Source: JAIQFL01 sp035295745
GTDB lineage: Bacteria; Acidobacteriota; Terriglobia; Bryobacterales; Bryobacteraceae
Direction of reading: 5' to 3'
NCBI GenBank assembly: GCA_035295745.1
Contig: DATGIL010000083.1
Coordinates: forward strand, 62,001 to 126,000
DNA length: 64,000 bases
In this document: positions 17,033 to 27,226 of the stretch, piece after piece
Numbering within the stretch: the first letter of the stretch is position 1
Layout of the letters: each line of letters starts with the position of its first letter
The notes under the pieces: model-generated
The model's input: the letters and a program-made list of their open reading frames with translations, nothing else
Told to the model about the DNA's origin: nothing
Database searches by the model: none
Program-made: the position numbers and the translations under genes

Positions 17033-18093
17033 TTCGAAGCTGGATCAAGACTAAGGCGGCAGGCGCCCTGAGCAGGACTGGCATCGACAAAGCCGTCGGC
17101 TCGTTCGCTGGATGGACCGCTGGCGCTGTGGTACTCGGCTATCACCGGGTAGTAGAGGATTTCCAAGCCAGCGCCGAGACCTCCATTCCCTCGATGCTGA
17201 TCAGCCGCCAAATGCTGGAGCGCCACATCGATTGGCTCGGCCGGCGATTCCGATTTGTTTCCTTGGACGAAGTGGGCGCGCGGCTTGACGGAAGCGACTC
17301 GTCTGCCGATCCGGTCGTGGCGCTTACGTTTGACGACGGTTATCGCGATTTCTACGAGCTGGCACTCCCGGTCCTGAAACATAAAGGCGTCCCTGCCGCG
17401 GTGTTTGTGGTGACCGATCTGGTGGGTACCACGCAGGTGCAGTTGCACGACAAGCTCTACCTGTTGCTGGCACGACTCCAGGGGAAGTACCAGCAGTTGC
17501 TGACGAGTCTCGGCATCCGTGTGCCCGGCACGCCGTACCACGCCACCCGCGCACTGCTCGAAGGTATTTCGCACCAGGGCTTGCAACGGGTGACCGCCGC
17601 ACTGGAATCGGAATCGGCGATTCCAGACCGGGTTTTCGAGCCATTCCATTCGATGACGTGGGAAATGGTGGATTCCGTGCACCGCGCCGGCATGACGGTC
17701 GGCTCGCACACCCGGACGCATGTGCTGATGGCCAACGAGAGCCCGCAGCGGATGGCGGACGAAGCGGGCAACTCGCGCCGCGAACTCGAGCGAAGACTGG
17801 GCACAGGCGTGCGCCATTTTGCATACCCCAGCGGTCAGTTCAACGGCCCGGCGGTGACCGCCGTGGCAGATGCCGGATACCAGTTTGCGTACACCGTCTG
17901 CAACCACCGCGACGCTGCATATCCCAGGCTCACGGTGCCGAGAACGCTGCTGTGGGAGAATTCCTGCCGCGATTTTCGAGGCTCGTTTTCGGGTTCGATC
18001 ATGAGCTGCCAGGTCCACCGTGCGTTCGGCATGCTCGGCGGGTGCAAGCAGCGCCACGCTGCCGGAGAGGAGATGCGAAGTGCTCAGCGATAA
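17029..18093 (+). CDS. Polysaccharide deacetylase (NodB-type)
   Basis: 354 residues. The NodB motifs are present: TFDDG (Asp102/Asp103), SHTRTH (metal-binding His227 and His231) and the Pro-Ser-Gly motif AYPSGQF. This predicts a metal-dependent carbohydrate esterase (family 4) that removes N-acetyl groups from the polymer or its precursor. No signal peptide is obvious at the chosen start. The ATG at 17029 overlaps the upstream stop in an ATGA, and in-frame starts at 16975 and 17020 are less likely. The next gene begins inside its last 14 nt. Confidence 0.88.
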   Translation: MIRSWIKTKAAGALSRTGIDKAVGSFAGWTAGAVVLGYHRVVEDFQASAETSIPSMLISRQMLERHIDWLGRRFRFVSLDEVGARLDGSDSSADPVVALTFDDGYRDFYELALPVLKHKGVPAAVFVVTDLVGTTQVQLHDKLYLLLARLQGKYQQLLTSLGIRVPGTPYHATRALLEGISHQGLQRVTAALESESAIPDRVFEPFHSMTWEMVDSVHRAGMTVGSHTRTHVLMANESPQRMADEAGNSRRELERRLGTGVRHFAYPSGQFNGPAVTAVADAGYQFAYTVCNHRDAAYPRLTVPRTLLWENSCRDFRGSFSGSIMSCQVHRAFGMLGGCKQRHAAGEEMRSAQR

Positions 18094-19345
18094 CCACTCG
18101 CGTGTTGCACCGCGGTTCTTCCCCTCCGGACTGCCCACGTTTCGCTCGGCGGGGGAGAGTGCCGATTCCGCTCCGGCTCCGGCTTCCTATTGGCTTCTAC
18201 TCGCGTTTCTCGTCCTTCTGTATGCGAACCTGCCATTCGTGTTGCCGGCCGCGGATGCCCTTCGGCCCGCGGCGGTAGTAGGCGGACTGGCTCTCTTGAT
18301 GATTTTCGCCGAAGTGCTCATGGGCCGTCGGGTGCTCACGTTTGCGTGGCCCGAAGGCGCTTTGCTCGTGGCGTTCGTGGGTGCGGCGGCGCTGTCGTGC
18401 CTCACGGCGCTATGGCCTCGACAGGCCGCCGAGTCTCTGTCGGACCTGGTGAAGATGGGGCTGGTCTTTTTCTTCATCGCCAACTGCGCGGATACCGAGC
18501 GGCGCCTGCGCGGAGTGATGTGGACGATCGTCATCTGCGGTCTGATCCCCGCCGCGGGTACGCTGCGCAACTATCTGGATGGCCATCTGGCTGAAGGCCG
18601 AGCCTCGTGGCTGGGCATCTTCGCCAACCCCAACGAAGTCGCGTACAGCTTGGTCATCCTGTTGCCGATCGCCGCGTTCCTGGCGATTCGTACCGGCTTC
18701 GCCGGAAGGTTGCTGCTGCTGGGAACCGGCGGAGTCTTTGTGGCTGCGATCTTCGTGACCTTCTCGCGCGGCGGACTTATCGGCCTGGGCGCGGTGGTGG
18801 TGCTGTACGCATGGCGCAGGCGCAGTCTCTGGCTACAAATTGTTCTGGTGCTCCTGGTGGTGGCGGGTCTTTCGTTCGGTGAAAAGTATTGGTCTCGCGA
18901 TGAAAATTTCTCGAGCCTCAATGGCGATGTCAGCTTCCGGCAGCGCCTGGCGACTTCGGAAGCGGGTCTCCGCATGTTCGCTGACCATCCATTGACGGGC
19001 GTAGGTCTGGGATGTTCGCTGATCGCGTGGCCGCTCTATGCGCCCCACGACCTGTACTCGCGGTCCGCGCTGGTCACGCACAATACCGTGATTCAGCCCC
19101 TAGGGGAAACCGGAATCCTGGGCTTCGTTCCGTTCGCACTCCTCATCGGATTCGGTATTTGGCACGCTCGCAAGATCGCGCTGAATCGATCTCGCGAGGG
19201 AATGTCGCAGCTGGGCGCCGGCCTCGAGATTGCGGTTTGGGGCTTCGTCGTCTGTGGACTTTCGGGAGGGTACGTCTTGACGTGGTTTCCGTACATTCTG
19301 CTGGGGATGGTGGCTGCGGCCCGGCAGATTCCAGGGGAAGTCTGA
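18080..19345 (+). CDS. O-antigen ligase/polymerase (Wzy/WaaL family)
   Basis: A 421-residue polytopic membrane protein with about ten hydrophobic segments. The Wzy_C region has VTFSRGGLIGLG, followed by a periplasmic loop (RQRLATSEAGLRMFADHPLTG.G) and HNTVIQPLGETGILG, the usual ligase/polymerase signature. It probably polymerises repeat units or ligates the polymer in the periplasm. I chose the GTG at 18080, 7 nt after AGGAG; an ATG at 18020 lies inside the deacetylase gene. It overlaps the flippase start by one base (TGATG). Confidence 0.88.
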   Translation: MLSDNHSRVAPRFFPSGLPTFRSAGESADSAPAPASYWLLLAFLVLLYANLPFVLPAADALRPAAVVGGLALLMIFAEVLMGRRVLTFAWPEGALLVAFVGAAALSCLTALWPRQAAESLSDLVKMGLVFFFIANCADTERRLRGVMWTIVICGLIPAAGTLRNYLDGHLAEGRASWLGIFANPNEVAYSLVILLPIAAFLAIRTGFAGRLLLLGTGGVFVAAIFVTFSRGGLIGLGAVVVLYAWRRRSLWLQIVLVLLVVAGLSFGEKYWSRDENFSSLNGDVSFRQRLATSEAGLRMFADHPLTGVGLGCSLIAWPLYAPHDLYSRSALVTHNTVIQPLGETGILGFVPFALLIGFGIWHARKIALNRSREGMSQLGAGLEIAVWGFVVCGLSGGYVLTWFPYILLGMVAAARQIPGEV

Positions 19346-20886
19346 TGGCTACCGCTCACCCGCTCATCGCCGAGGATTCACCGGCACTGCAGTCAGACTC
19401 CGTATTCAAGCCGGCGCTGTTCCTGATGTGCGGGCGAACCATCGCCTTCGCGGCGACTTTTTTCATCCCCCTGGTGCTGGCCAGAGTCTTCGACCAGGCG
19501 CAGTTCGGCACTTACAAACAGCTCTTCCTGATCTGGGGCACCGTTTTCGCGATCGGCCAGATGGGCATGGCGCAGAGTCTCTACTACTTTCTTCCGCGTT
19601 CTCCGCAGCGGGCCGGTTCCTATGCCGCGAACAGTTTGCTCTTCATGCTGGGCGCCGGGGGATTCTGCGTCGCCGCGCTCACCTTCGCCGCGCCGAAACT
19701 CAATGCGTGGATGAGCAACAGCCAACTCTCCCGGTACCTGCCGTGGATCGGCCTCTACATCGCGTTGATGATGTTTTCGATGGCGCTCGAGATCGTGCTC
19801 ATCTCGCGCGGCCGTTACCTCTGGGCCTCCACGTCCTACGCAGTTTCCGATTTGTTGCGGGCGGCAGCCTTCATCCTGCCCGCACTGCTGTTTCGCCAAC
19901 TCGATTTGCTCCTGGAGAGTGCTGTACTGCTGGCCGCGATCCGGGCAGTAGTCACCCTACTCTACTTCCGCAAGGAATTCCGAGGCAGCTTCAGGCCCGA
20001 CCGGGCGCTGCTCCAGGAGCAGTTGGCGTATGCCCTTCCGTTTGGTCTCGCGGTGCTGGTGGAAATCGCGCAGACCAGCCTGCCGCAATACGTGGTGTCG
20101 CATCTCTTTGATCCGGCCACCTTCGCCATCTTTGCGGTGGGATGCCTGCAGATCCCACTCGTGGACTTCGCGGCGTCGCCAACCAGTGACGTAATGATGG
20201 TGAAGATGCAGGAGTGCCGAGCGGCGGGCCGGAATCGCGCAGTGCTCGGAATCTGGCACGACACCACCTGGAAGCTGGCACTATTGTTCGTGCCGCTGAC
20301 CGCATTCCTGATGGTGGATTCGCGGGACATCATCGTACTACTCTACCGGCAGCAATACGCCGCGAGCGCTCCGATTTTTGTCGTCTGGTCGGCAATGATC
20401 CTGCTGACCGCGTTGCAGGTGGATGGCGTGATGCGCGTCTTTGCGCAGACCCGGTTCCTGCTGGTGCTGAATCTGATGCGCCTGGCGATCATCGGCGGAT
20501 CGATCTACTGGGCTCTGGGCCGGTTCCATCTGCTCGGTGCAGCTTTGGTGACGGTGCTGGCGACTCTGCTCTTCAAGATCGGCGCGATGATGCGGATGCG
20601 TCGTCTGCTGGGTGTGGGAGCGGCCGATCTGCTGCCGTGGAGAAGTCTTGGCGCTCTGGCGGCAGCATCCACATGTGCCGCGCTGGTCGTGATTGGAGTA
20701 AAGGCACTGGTGCACACTGCGCCGCTTGCCACGATCATGGCGACATTCACGGCGTTTTCGATCACGTACGTTGGTCTGGTCTGGCGATTCGATCTGCTGC
20801 ATGAAAGCGAACGGCTGGCGATTGCCGGCTGGGTACGGCGCAAGCGGATCGCTTTTGGTTTGGCGTGGGGCTACGAAAGGGCTTAG
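19345..20886 (+). CDS. Wzx-type oligosaccharide flippase
   Basis: 513 residues with a regular pattern of about 12-14 membrane helices, starting FLMCGRTIAFAATFFIPLVLARVF and including FGTYKQLFLI. The length and helix layout are typical of the MOP/Wzx superfamily, which moves undecaprenyl-linked repeat units across the inner membrane. The ATG at 19345 overlaps the ligase stop and follows GGGGAAG; the open frame upstream (from 19012) lies inside the ligase gene and is not expected to be used. With the ligase, Wzc-like and OPX genes, it completes a Wzx/Wzy-type pathway. Confidence 0.87.
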   Translation: MATAHPLIAEDSPALQSDSVFKPALFLMCGRTIAFAATFFIPLVLARVFDQAQFGTYKQLFLIWGTVFAIGQMGMAQSLYYFLPRSPQRAGSYAANSLLFMLGAGGFCVAALTFAAPKLNAWMSNSQLSRYLPWIGLYIALMMFSMALEIVLISRGRYLWASTSYAVSDLLRAAAFILPALLFRQLDLLLESAVLLAAIRAVVTLLYFRKEFRGSFRPDRALLQEQLAYALPFGLAVLVEIAQTSLPQYVVSHLFDPATFAIFAVGCLQIPLVDFAASPTSDVMMVKMQECRAAGRNRAVLGIWHDTTWKLALLFVPLTAFLMVDSRDIIVLLYRQQYAASAPIFVVWSAMILLTALQVDGVMRVFAQTRFLLVLNLMRLAIIGGSIYWALGRFHLLGAALVTVLATLLFKIGAMMRMRRLLGVGAADLLPWRSLGALAAASTCAALVVIGVKALVHTAPLATIMATFTAFSITYVGLVWRFDLLHESERLAIAGWVRRKRIAFGLAWGYERA

Positions 20887-20898
20887 CGGGCAAGAACT

Positions 20899-22785
20899 AT
20901 GTGTGGAATTGCCGGAATGATGAGTTTGGAAGGCCGCCCGGTTCTCGAACAGGAAGTGCGCGACATGTGCACGTCCATCACTCACCGGGGACCGGATGAC
21001 CACGGCTACTACGTCACGCCGGAGGTGGGTCTGGGCATGCGGCGGTTGAGCATCATCGACATCGCCTCAGGGCGGCAACCGGTACGCAATGAGGACGGCA
21101 CGGTATGGGTGGTCTATAACGGCGAGATCTACAATTTCCGCGAACTGCGCTGGGACCTGGAAGCTCGGGGCCATGTCTTCTACACACACACCGACACCGA
21201 AGCGATTGTCCATTTGTACGAGGAATACGGCAAGGGACTGGTGGATCATCTGCGCGGTATGTATGCCTTCGCGCTCTGGGACCAGCGGAAAAAGCAACTG
21301 CTGATCGGGCGCGACCGCCTGGGCATCAAGCCGCTCTACTACACCGAAGCCGGCGGACGGCTGCTGTTCGCGTCCGAACTCAAGTCCATTCTGCAAATGC
21401 CCGAAGTGGAGCGCAAGCTGAACTGGAGCGCCGTGTCGCACCTTTTCAGTTATCTCTCCACGCCTCCGACAGAAGCGATTCTGGACGGCGTCCACAAGCT
21501 CGAGCCCGGGCATACTCTGACCGCATCGCCGGGGCGAACGCCGGTGGTGGAGCGCTATTGGGACGTGCGGTTTGAGCCGGAAGAGGGGCGTGACCTCGGC
21601 TATTTCGTCAGCCGCACCCGTGAACTGCTCGACGAATCGGTGCGCCTCCACATGGTTAGCGATGTGCCCGTGGGTGCGTTTCTCAGTGGCGGAATCGATT
21701 CCAGCGCCGTGGTAGCGACCGCCGCTGGGCACACGGCAGGACCGCTCCAGACCTTCTCGATCGGATTTCGCGAGGCCGAGTACAACGAACTCGAACACGC
21801 CCGCGCGGTGGCAGCCAAGTTCCGTACGGACCATCACGAGTTGACTCTGGGACCCGAAGGACTGGGCGAGTTGGAGACGCTCGCGTGGCACCTCGACGAG
21901 CCGTTTGGCGACTCTTCGGCGATTCCCACGTATATGGTCTCGAAGCTGGCCGCCCGGAAGGTGAAGGTCGTACTCTCGGGCGATGGCGGCGATGAGCTAT
22001 TTGCCGGCTACGAGAAATATCTGGTGGAGCAGAAGGAGAGATCGTACCGCCAGTTACCGGCGTTCGCCCGCAGCCTGTTGGCGACGGTCAGCCGGAGCAT
22101 GCCGGATGGGATGAAAGGCCGCAATTTGCTGCGCCACATGTCGATGGCGGGTGCGGAGCGCTATCTGGATGCCGGCACGCTGTTCCGTCGCGAAGATCTG
22201 AAGAAGCTATTCCGGCCCGAGGTTTTCGAGATGGTCGCGCCCTACGAGCCGTGGCGCTCCAAGGCGGCGTGCATGGAGTCTGGCAACGGCAACTGGCTCT
22301 CGGCGCTGCAGCGGCTGGACGTGAAGAATTACCTGCCGCTCGACATTCTTACGAAGGTCGACCGCATGAGCATGGCACACTCCATCGAAACTCGTGTGCC
22401 GCTACTCGACCACAAGCTCGTGGAGTTTGCCGCGACGATCCCACCGGAAATGAACCTTCACAACGGCACCACCAAGTACGTGCTGAAACAGGCGATGCGC
22501 GGCATTTTGCCCGACTCGATCATCGACCGGCCAAAGCAGGGATTCGCGGTGCCGCTCGGATATTGGTTCCGCGGTAAGCTCGGCAGCTATGTCCGCGATC
22601 TGCTTTTGGGCGACAGCGCGGGCAGCCGCCAACTTTTCAACCGCACCTACATCGAGAACCTGGTGGCGCTGCATGAGAAGGGGCGCAACCTGGATCTGCA
22701 GCTTTGGACTTTGATTTCGTTCGAACTCTGGTCCCGCGTGTTCCTGGATCGAGGCGCGGGAAAGCGCGCCTGCGAGGCTGCCTGA
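20899..22785 (+). CDS. asnB: Asparagine synthase (glutamine-hydrolysing)-type amidotransferase 1
   Basis: 628 residues. Cys2 of MCGIAGMM is the N-terminal nucleophile of class II glutamine amidotransferases. The glutaminase domain (RGPDDHGYY, YNGEIYNF) spans about 1-210, and the synthetase domain has the PP-loop SGGIDSSAV, then LSGDGGDELFAGY and RVPLLDH. Family chemistry transfers glutamine nitrogen to an adenylated carboxylate. In polysaccharide clusters such proteins are thought to amidate sugar carboxylates or amino-acid decorations rather than make free asparagine. A second copy lies at 27202-29148. Confidence 0.9.
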   Translation: MCGIAGMMSLEGRPVLEQEVRDMCTSITHRGPDDHGYYVTPEVGLGMRRLSIIDIASGRQPVRNEDGTVWVVYNGEIYNFRELRWDLEARGHVFYTHTDTEAIVHLYEEYGKGLVDHLRGMYAFALWDQRKKQLLIGRDRLGIKPLYYTEAGGRLLFASELKSILQMPEVERKLNWSAVSHLFSYLSTPPTEAILDGVHKLEPGHTLTASPGRTPVVERYWDVRFEPEEGRDLGYFVSRTRELLDESVRLHMVSDVPVGAFLSGGIDSSAVVATAAGHTAGPLQTFSIGFREAEYNELEHARAVAAKFRTDHHELTLGPEGLGELETLAWHLDEPFGDSSAIPTYMVSKLAARKVKVVLSGDGGDELFAGYEKYLVEQKERSYRQLPAFARSLLATVSRSMPDGMKGRNLLRHMSMAGAERYLDAGTLFRREDLKKLFRPEVFEMVAPYEPWRSKAACMESGNGNWLSALQRLDVKNYLPLDILTKVDRMSMAHSIETRVPLLDHKLVEFAATIPPEMNLHNGTTKYVLKQAMRGILPDSIIDRPKQGFAVPLGYWFRGKLGSYVRDLLLGDSAGSRQLFNRTYIENLVALHEKGRNLDLQLWTLISFELWSRVFLDRGAGKRACEAA

Positions 22786-22797
22786 TTGGCGAAAACC

Positions 22798-23934
22798 ATG
22801 CGCTCACAGAAAATCAAGCTGCTGCAGATGCTCACGAACTTCCACATCGGTGGGACCGAGAGACAGGTCGCCAATCTCGCGCTCGGGATCGACTCCTCGC
22901 ACTTCGATCTGCACCTGGCCTGTCTGCGCAACTCGGGCGAATTGCTGACGGAACTCGAGACGCTGCGGGTGCCGCGCGAAGAATTTCGCATTGGACCGCT
23001 ATACAGCCCCAAGACGTTTTGGCAAGGCATCCGGCTGGCCCGGTACGTGAGAAGGAACCTGATCCAGATCGTGCACAGCTACGGCTTCTACCCGAACGTC
23101 TTCACGGTGCCGGTGGCGCGCATGGCCGGCGCGTCGATTGTCGTGGCATCGATCCGCGACACGGGCGACATCCTGTCTCCCATACAGCGTCGCGTACAGA
23201 AGATGGTGTGCAAGTTGGCCGACTGCGTCCTCGTCAACGCGGAGGCGATTCGCGAGAGCCTGATCCAGCAGGGATACGACCCCTGCAACATCGTAGTCAT
23301 CCGCAATGGCATTACGGTTTCGCGATTCGAAAGGAAGCAGCGCGGCGCGATTCTGCGGCAGGAACTGGGCCTGCCCGCAGCGGCGCGCCTGGTAGGGGTG
23401 TTTTCGCGCCTAAATCGCATGAAAGGCGTGGAGTATTTTCTGGAGGCAGCGAAGGTCCTGGCGGAGCGCCTCCCGGATGTCTGTTTCCTAGTCGTGGGTG
23501 ATGGCGGGATTCGCCCGGAACTGGAGGAACGAGCCGCGCGGTTGGGACTCGGCGGCCGCATCGTATTCACTGGGTTCCGGAGCGACATTCCCGACCTGCT
23601 CTCGGAAGCTGCCGTATCGGTGCTGCCGTCGCTCAGCGAGGGCATTTCGAACACATTGCTCGAGTCCATGGCTTCAGGCGTACCGGTGGTTGCAACCCGG
23701 GTGGGAGGCAATCCCGAAGTCGTCGAGGATGGAGTGAGCGGTCTGCTGGTTCCTCCGCGCGACTCAGCCGCTCTCGCCGCGGCTATCGGCCGGATTCTGG
23801 AGGATGAACAACTGGCCTCTGCCCTCGGTCAAGCCGGTATGCGGCGAGTCTCCGAACTGTTCTCCATCGAAAGCTCCGTGCATCAGACCGAGCACCTGTA
23901 TGAGCGCCTGGTCGAGGCCAAAGGGCACGTATGA
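22798..23934 (+). CDS. Family 4 glycosyltransferase
   Basis: 378 residues with a GT-B fold. The N-terminal region has LLQMLTNFHIGGTERQVANL, and the C-terminal donor-binding domain has SLSEGISNTLLESMASGVPVV, the classic E-x7-E motif, and VVGDGGIRPELE. It transfers a nucleotide-activated sugar to the growing repeat unit in the cytoplasm. The ATG at 22798 was chosen over a TTG at 22786; it starts 12 nt after the asnB stop. It overlaps the next glycosyltransferase start by 4 nt (ATGA). Confidence 0.9.
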   Translation: MRSQKIKLLQMLTNFHIGGTERQVANLALGIDSSHFDLHLACLRNSGELLTELETLRVPREEFRIGPLYSPKTFWQGIRLARYVRRNLIQIVHSYGFYPNVFTVPVARMAGASIVVASIRDTGDILSPIQRRVQKMVCKLADCVLVNAEAIRESLIQQGYDPCNIVVIRNGITVSRFERKQRGAILRQELGLPAAARLVGVFSRLNRMKGVEYFLEAAKVLAERLPDVCFLVVGDGGIRPELEERAARLGLGGRIVFTGFRSDIPDLLSEAAVSVLPSLSEGISNTLLESMASGVPVVATRVGGNPEVVEDGVSGLLVPPRDSAALAAAIGRILEDEQLASALGQAGMRRVSELFSIESSVHQTEHLYERLVEAKGHV

Positions 23935-24956
23935 AAGTGCTCCTGATTGGCCCCTTTCCACCGCCGCACGGAGGAATCTCGGTGCACGTCGCGGGGATTC
24001 ACCGTCAACTGAACGCATGCGGTATCAAATCCCAGGTCCTCGACACTGGTAAAGGAAAGCTGGGACTCGGGTTTGCGTTTTCCGTGCTGCGTTACGCGAT
24101 TGCCGGATGGACACTGCATCTTCACACCAACGGGCACAACCAGAAGAGTTGGCTGCTTGCCTGTTTCTGCGGCCTGGCCGGGAGAATTCGCGGTGGTTCC
24201 ATCCTCACCTTGCACTCCGGAATGGTGCCGGTCTATCTGGAATCGGCATCGAGATTGCGAAAGGTTCTCGCTCGCCGAACCTGTGAGTTGTATACGCGGG
24301 TGATCTGCGTGAGTCCCGAGATTCGCAGCGCGCTACGGACGATCACACCGAAGGCTCAAGCGATGGAGGTATTGCCGGCCTTTCTCGGCACGGAACTCGC
24401 CGAAGCCCTGGAGGAGCCGGGATTGTGTAAATGGCTGGACCGGCACCGCCCCGTATTTTCGACGGTGCTCTTCTTCCGTCCCGAGTATGGATTCGATCTG
24501 CTGGTGGATGGCCTGGCCCGGATGAAGCGTCGATATCCGTCGTTCGGTTGCCTGGTGATGGGGAGCGGCGAACAGCGCGCGCAGGCAGAGCAGCGAATTC
24601 AAGATGCCGGACTTGATAAGAACATGCTCTTGATCGGCGATGTACATCACGATGCCTGTGTGGCACTGATGTCCCGCAGTCATGTATTTCTACGCGCCAC
24701 CCTGGAGGATGGCGATTCGATCTCGGTGCGTGAAGCCCTGGCGATGGGCGTCCCGGTGGTGGCGAGTCGCGTCGGCACGCGGCCGCCAGGCGCGATTCTG
24801 TTTCAGCCAGGCGACGTCAACGAGATGCTCGCCAGAATCCAAGACGCGCTCTCCGTGCGGCAGCAGACCGCTCCAGAGAACGCCGGCTGTATGGCTCGCC
24901 TGCTCGAAATCTATCGACAGGTAGACGGTTCCGAAGGCACGCTATGCCTGAATTGA
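23931..24956 (+). CDS. Family 4 glycosyltransferase
   Basis: 341 residues. The start KVLLIGPFPPPHGGISVHV is typical of GT4 enzymes with a Gly-rich acceptor loop. The C-terminal half holds LLIGDVHHDACVALMSRSHV and an acidic motif ending in VREALAMGVPVVASRVG. It is translationally coupled to the preceding glycosyltransferase (4-nt overlap) and overlaps the lyase gene by 13 nt. Donor and acceptor cannot be told from sequence. Confidence 0.87.
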   Translation: MKVLLIGPFPPPHGGISVHVAGIHRQLNACGIKSQVLDTGKGKLGLGFAFSVLRYAIAGWTLHLHTNGHNQKSWLLACFCGLAGRIRGGSILTLHSGMVPVYLESASRLRKVLARRTCELYTRVICVSPEIRSALRTITPKAQAMEVLPAFLGTELAEALEEPGLCKWLDRHRPVFSTVLFFRPEYGFDLLVDGLARMKRRYPSFGCLVMGSGEQRAQAEQRIQDAGLDKNMLLIGDVHHDACVALMSRSHVFLRATLEDGDSISVREALAMGVPVVASRVGTRPPGAILFQPGDVNEMLARIQDALSVRQQTAPENAGCMARLLEIYRQVDGSEGTLCLN

Positions 24957-27226
24957 TCGCCGGTAATGCCAGGCAGAAACTTCAGCGGCTGGGCGCCATG
25001 CGTCCGCGCGAGGTCGCGCACCGGGTCTGCGAGAAGATGTCTGCGGAACTCGAGCGGGTCGGTATAGCCTCCTCCTGTCCGAAGCCACCGTCATCGTTCA
25101 AAGCCTACCTGGCGGGCGGTCCCGCGAGTCGCTTCTATTGCAGTCACCAGCAAGACATAGCGGGTTTCGCGCGCGACAGTTTTCCGGAATGGATCGGTCG
25201 CGCCGCGGGCCTGGCGGAGACGCACTGCGCGCATGAAGTCGCCCTTCTGGGCTACCCGCCGGTGCATTTGGGCGCGGCCATCGACTGGCATCGCGACCCG
25301 GTGACCGGGCGCACTTGGGAGCGTCGATTCTGGGCGGACTACGATCTCGTACACCATCACGGCGGGCGTGACCCGAAGATCATCCATGAGCTGAATCGCC
25401 ATCAACATCTGCCGCGTTTGGCAAAGGCATACCGGCTTACCGGCGACGAGCGCTACGCCTCCGAGGCCGTCGCGCAACTTCTGAGTTGGATCGACCAGAA
25501 TCCGCCGGGGCGCGGCATCAACTGGCAGTCGAGCCTCGAGATCGCGATCCGTGCGACATCATGGATGTGGACGATTTTCCTGCTTTTGCCCTCCCGCTCG
25601 TTCGATGCGGCTTCGGCTCAGCGCGTAGGCGAATCGCTGTTTGCGCAACTCGAGCACGTTTACCGGTTCACTTCCCTCTACAGCAGTCCCAACACGCATC
25701 TGATCGGTGAAGCGGCCGCACTTTTCATTGGAGGGCTGGTGTTCCGTGACCAGAAACCAGCGGCCAAATGGCTTCACGGCTCGGCGCTGTTGCTGTCCGA
25801 GTCGGCGGAGAAGCAGGTTCTCGACAACGCCGTGTACGGCGAGCTGTCGTCCTACTATCACTGCTACGCGCTCGACTTTTATCTGCAGGCAATGATACTG
25901 GCCGCGCAGAATGGGTTTGATCTGGGCCCGGCGATTCCGCACAAAGTAGGCGGGATGCTCGAATACCTGATGTTCCTCACGCGGCCGGATGGAACGCTGC
26001 CCTCCCTGGGGGATGACGACGGCGGCAGAGCGCTGGCTCTCGATCAGCGCGACTATCGCTCTTACCGTGATGGATTGTGCGTGGGCGCGATCGTGTGCCG
26101 CAGAGGCGACTTCAAGCGTCAGGCCGGGACCTTCTGCGAAGAGGCGTTCTGGCTGCTCGGCGAAGAATCCTGGAATGTCTATCGTGAGTTGCCGGCTAAA
26201 GAGCCCGGTAAGCGGCGCGCAACGTACGGCCAAGCCGGGTATACGATCGTCCGATCCGGTTGGGACGCGCGCGCCAGCCACCTGGTCTTCGACTGCGGCG
26301 GTTTAGGGATCCTCACCGGCGGCCATGCGCATGCCGATGCTCTCTCGTTCACGCTCTTTTGCGATGGCCGCGAATTGCTCGTCGATCCGGGAACTTTCGT
26401 GTACAACTGCGCTCCCGAGTGGCGCAGTTATTTCCGCTCTACGGCCGCTCACAATACGGTGCGCGTCGACGGCCGCGACCAGGCGGAGCAGGGAGGCACC
26501 TTCCGCTGGACGACGAGGCTGGATGCGCGAAAGGGCGAAGAGTTTGAGGCGGCCGGAGTCACCTATGTGGAAGGCGAGCACGACGGGTACTCTCGCATCG
26601 GAGTGACGCATCGCCGGCGCATTCTCTACGCCGATCCCGGGTGCTGGATCGTCGCGGACGATTTTCGGGGGTCGGGCGAGCACCAGTTCGAATTCAATTA
26701 TCACCTGACGCCGGGTGCCGGCGAGCTGCTGCAGATTGACTTCGTCAGCATGGCAGAAGGCACTGGCTCACGCGCGCGACTCGTATCGGATGAGCAGGGG
26801 TGGGTGTCGCGCGCATATGGCGAGAAGCAGCCTTGCACCACAAGGCGCACCACGCTGCGAGCCGCCACACCGGCCGCCGCGTTCACCTTTTTGATGCCGG
26901 GCACGCGGCGGGCTGAAACTCAGCAGTACACCATCGAAAACGGGACCGGCATCGCATGTGCCTGCGAGCACGGCGACTACACGGATATTGCTGCTCTTTC
27001 AACCTCCAGTGCTGACCTCTGCTTTGCCGACTTCCAGATGTCCGGCGAGTTTTGCTGGATTCGGCTCGAACGAGGCGTACTGAAGCAAGTCCTGGCCATT
27101 CGGGCACGCAGCCTCACTCGCGCCGGCCGGAATATTGTCCGAACAACCAATGAGGCGCCGTATTTCCGAGTATTCGACGCCGAAACGAGACCAGACACCT
27201 TATGTGCGGAATTTGCGGCATCGTAA
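24944..27226 (+). CDS. Heparinase II/III-family polysaccharide lyase-like protein
   Basis: 760 residues. The N-terminal part (about 100-390) is the alpha/alpha-toroid of alginate/heparin lyases (ELNRHQHL, AYRLTGDERYASEA, NTHLIGEAAALF). The C-terminal beta-sandwich carries the heparinase II/III motif TGGHAHADALSF (His461, His463) and LLVDPGTFVYN. The family cleaves uronic-acid polysaccharides by beta-elimination. No signal peptide is visible, which is odd for a lyase acting on exported polymer. It may act inside the cell or be exported another way. It overlaps the genes on both sides (13 nt and 25 nt), so it is a true member of the biosynthetic operon. Confidence 0.87.
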   Translation: MPELIAGNARQKLQRLGAMRPREVAHRVCEKMSAELERVGIASSCPKPPSSFKAYLAGGPASRFYCSHQQDIAGFARDSFPEWIGRAAGLAETHCAHEVALLGYPPVHLGAAIDWHRDPVTGRTWERRFWADYDLVHHHGGRDPKIIHELNRHQHLPRLAKAYRLTGDERYASEAVAQLLSWIDQNPPGRGINWQSSLEIAIRATSWMWTIFLLLPSRSFDAASAQRVGESLFAQLEHVYRFTSLYSSPNTHLIGEAAALFIGGLVFRDQKPAAKWLHGSALLLSESAEKQVLDNAVYGELSSYYHCYALDFYLQAMILAAQNGFDLGPAIPHKVGGMLEYLMFLTRPDGTLPSLGDDDGGRALALDQRDYRSYRDGLCVGAIVCRRGDFKRQAGTFCEEAFWLLGEESWNVYRELPAKEPGKRRATYGQAGYTIVRSGWDARASHLVFDCGGLGILTGGHAHADALSFTLFCDGRELLVDPGTFVYNCAPEWRSYFRSTAAHNTVRVDGRDQAEQGGTFRWTTRLDARKGEEFEAAGVTYVEGEHDGYSRIGVTHRRRILYADPGCWIVADDFRGSGEHQFEFNYHLTPGAGELLQIDFVSMAEGTGSRARLVSDEQGWVSRAYGEKQPCTTRRTTLRAATPAAAFTFLMPGTRRAETQQYTIENGTGIACACEHGDYTDIAALSTSSADLCFADFQMSGEFCWIRLERGVLKQVLAIRARSLTRAGRNIVRTTNEAPYFRVFDAETRPDTLCAEFAAS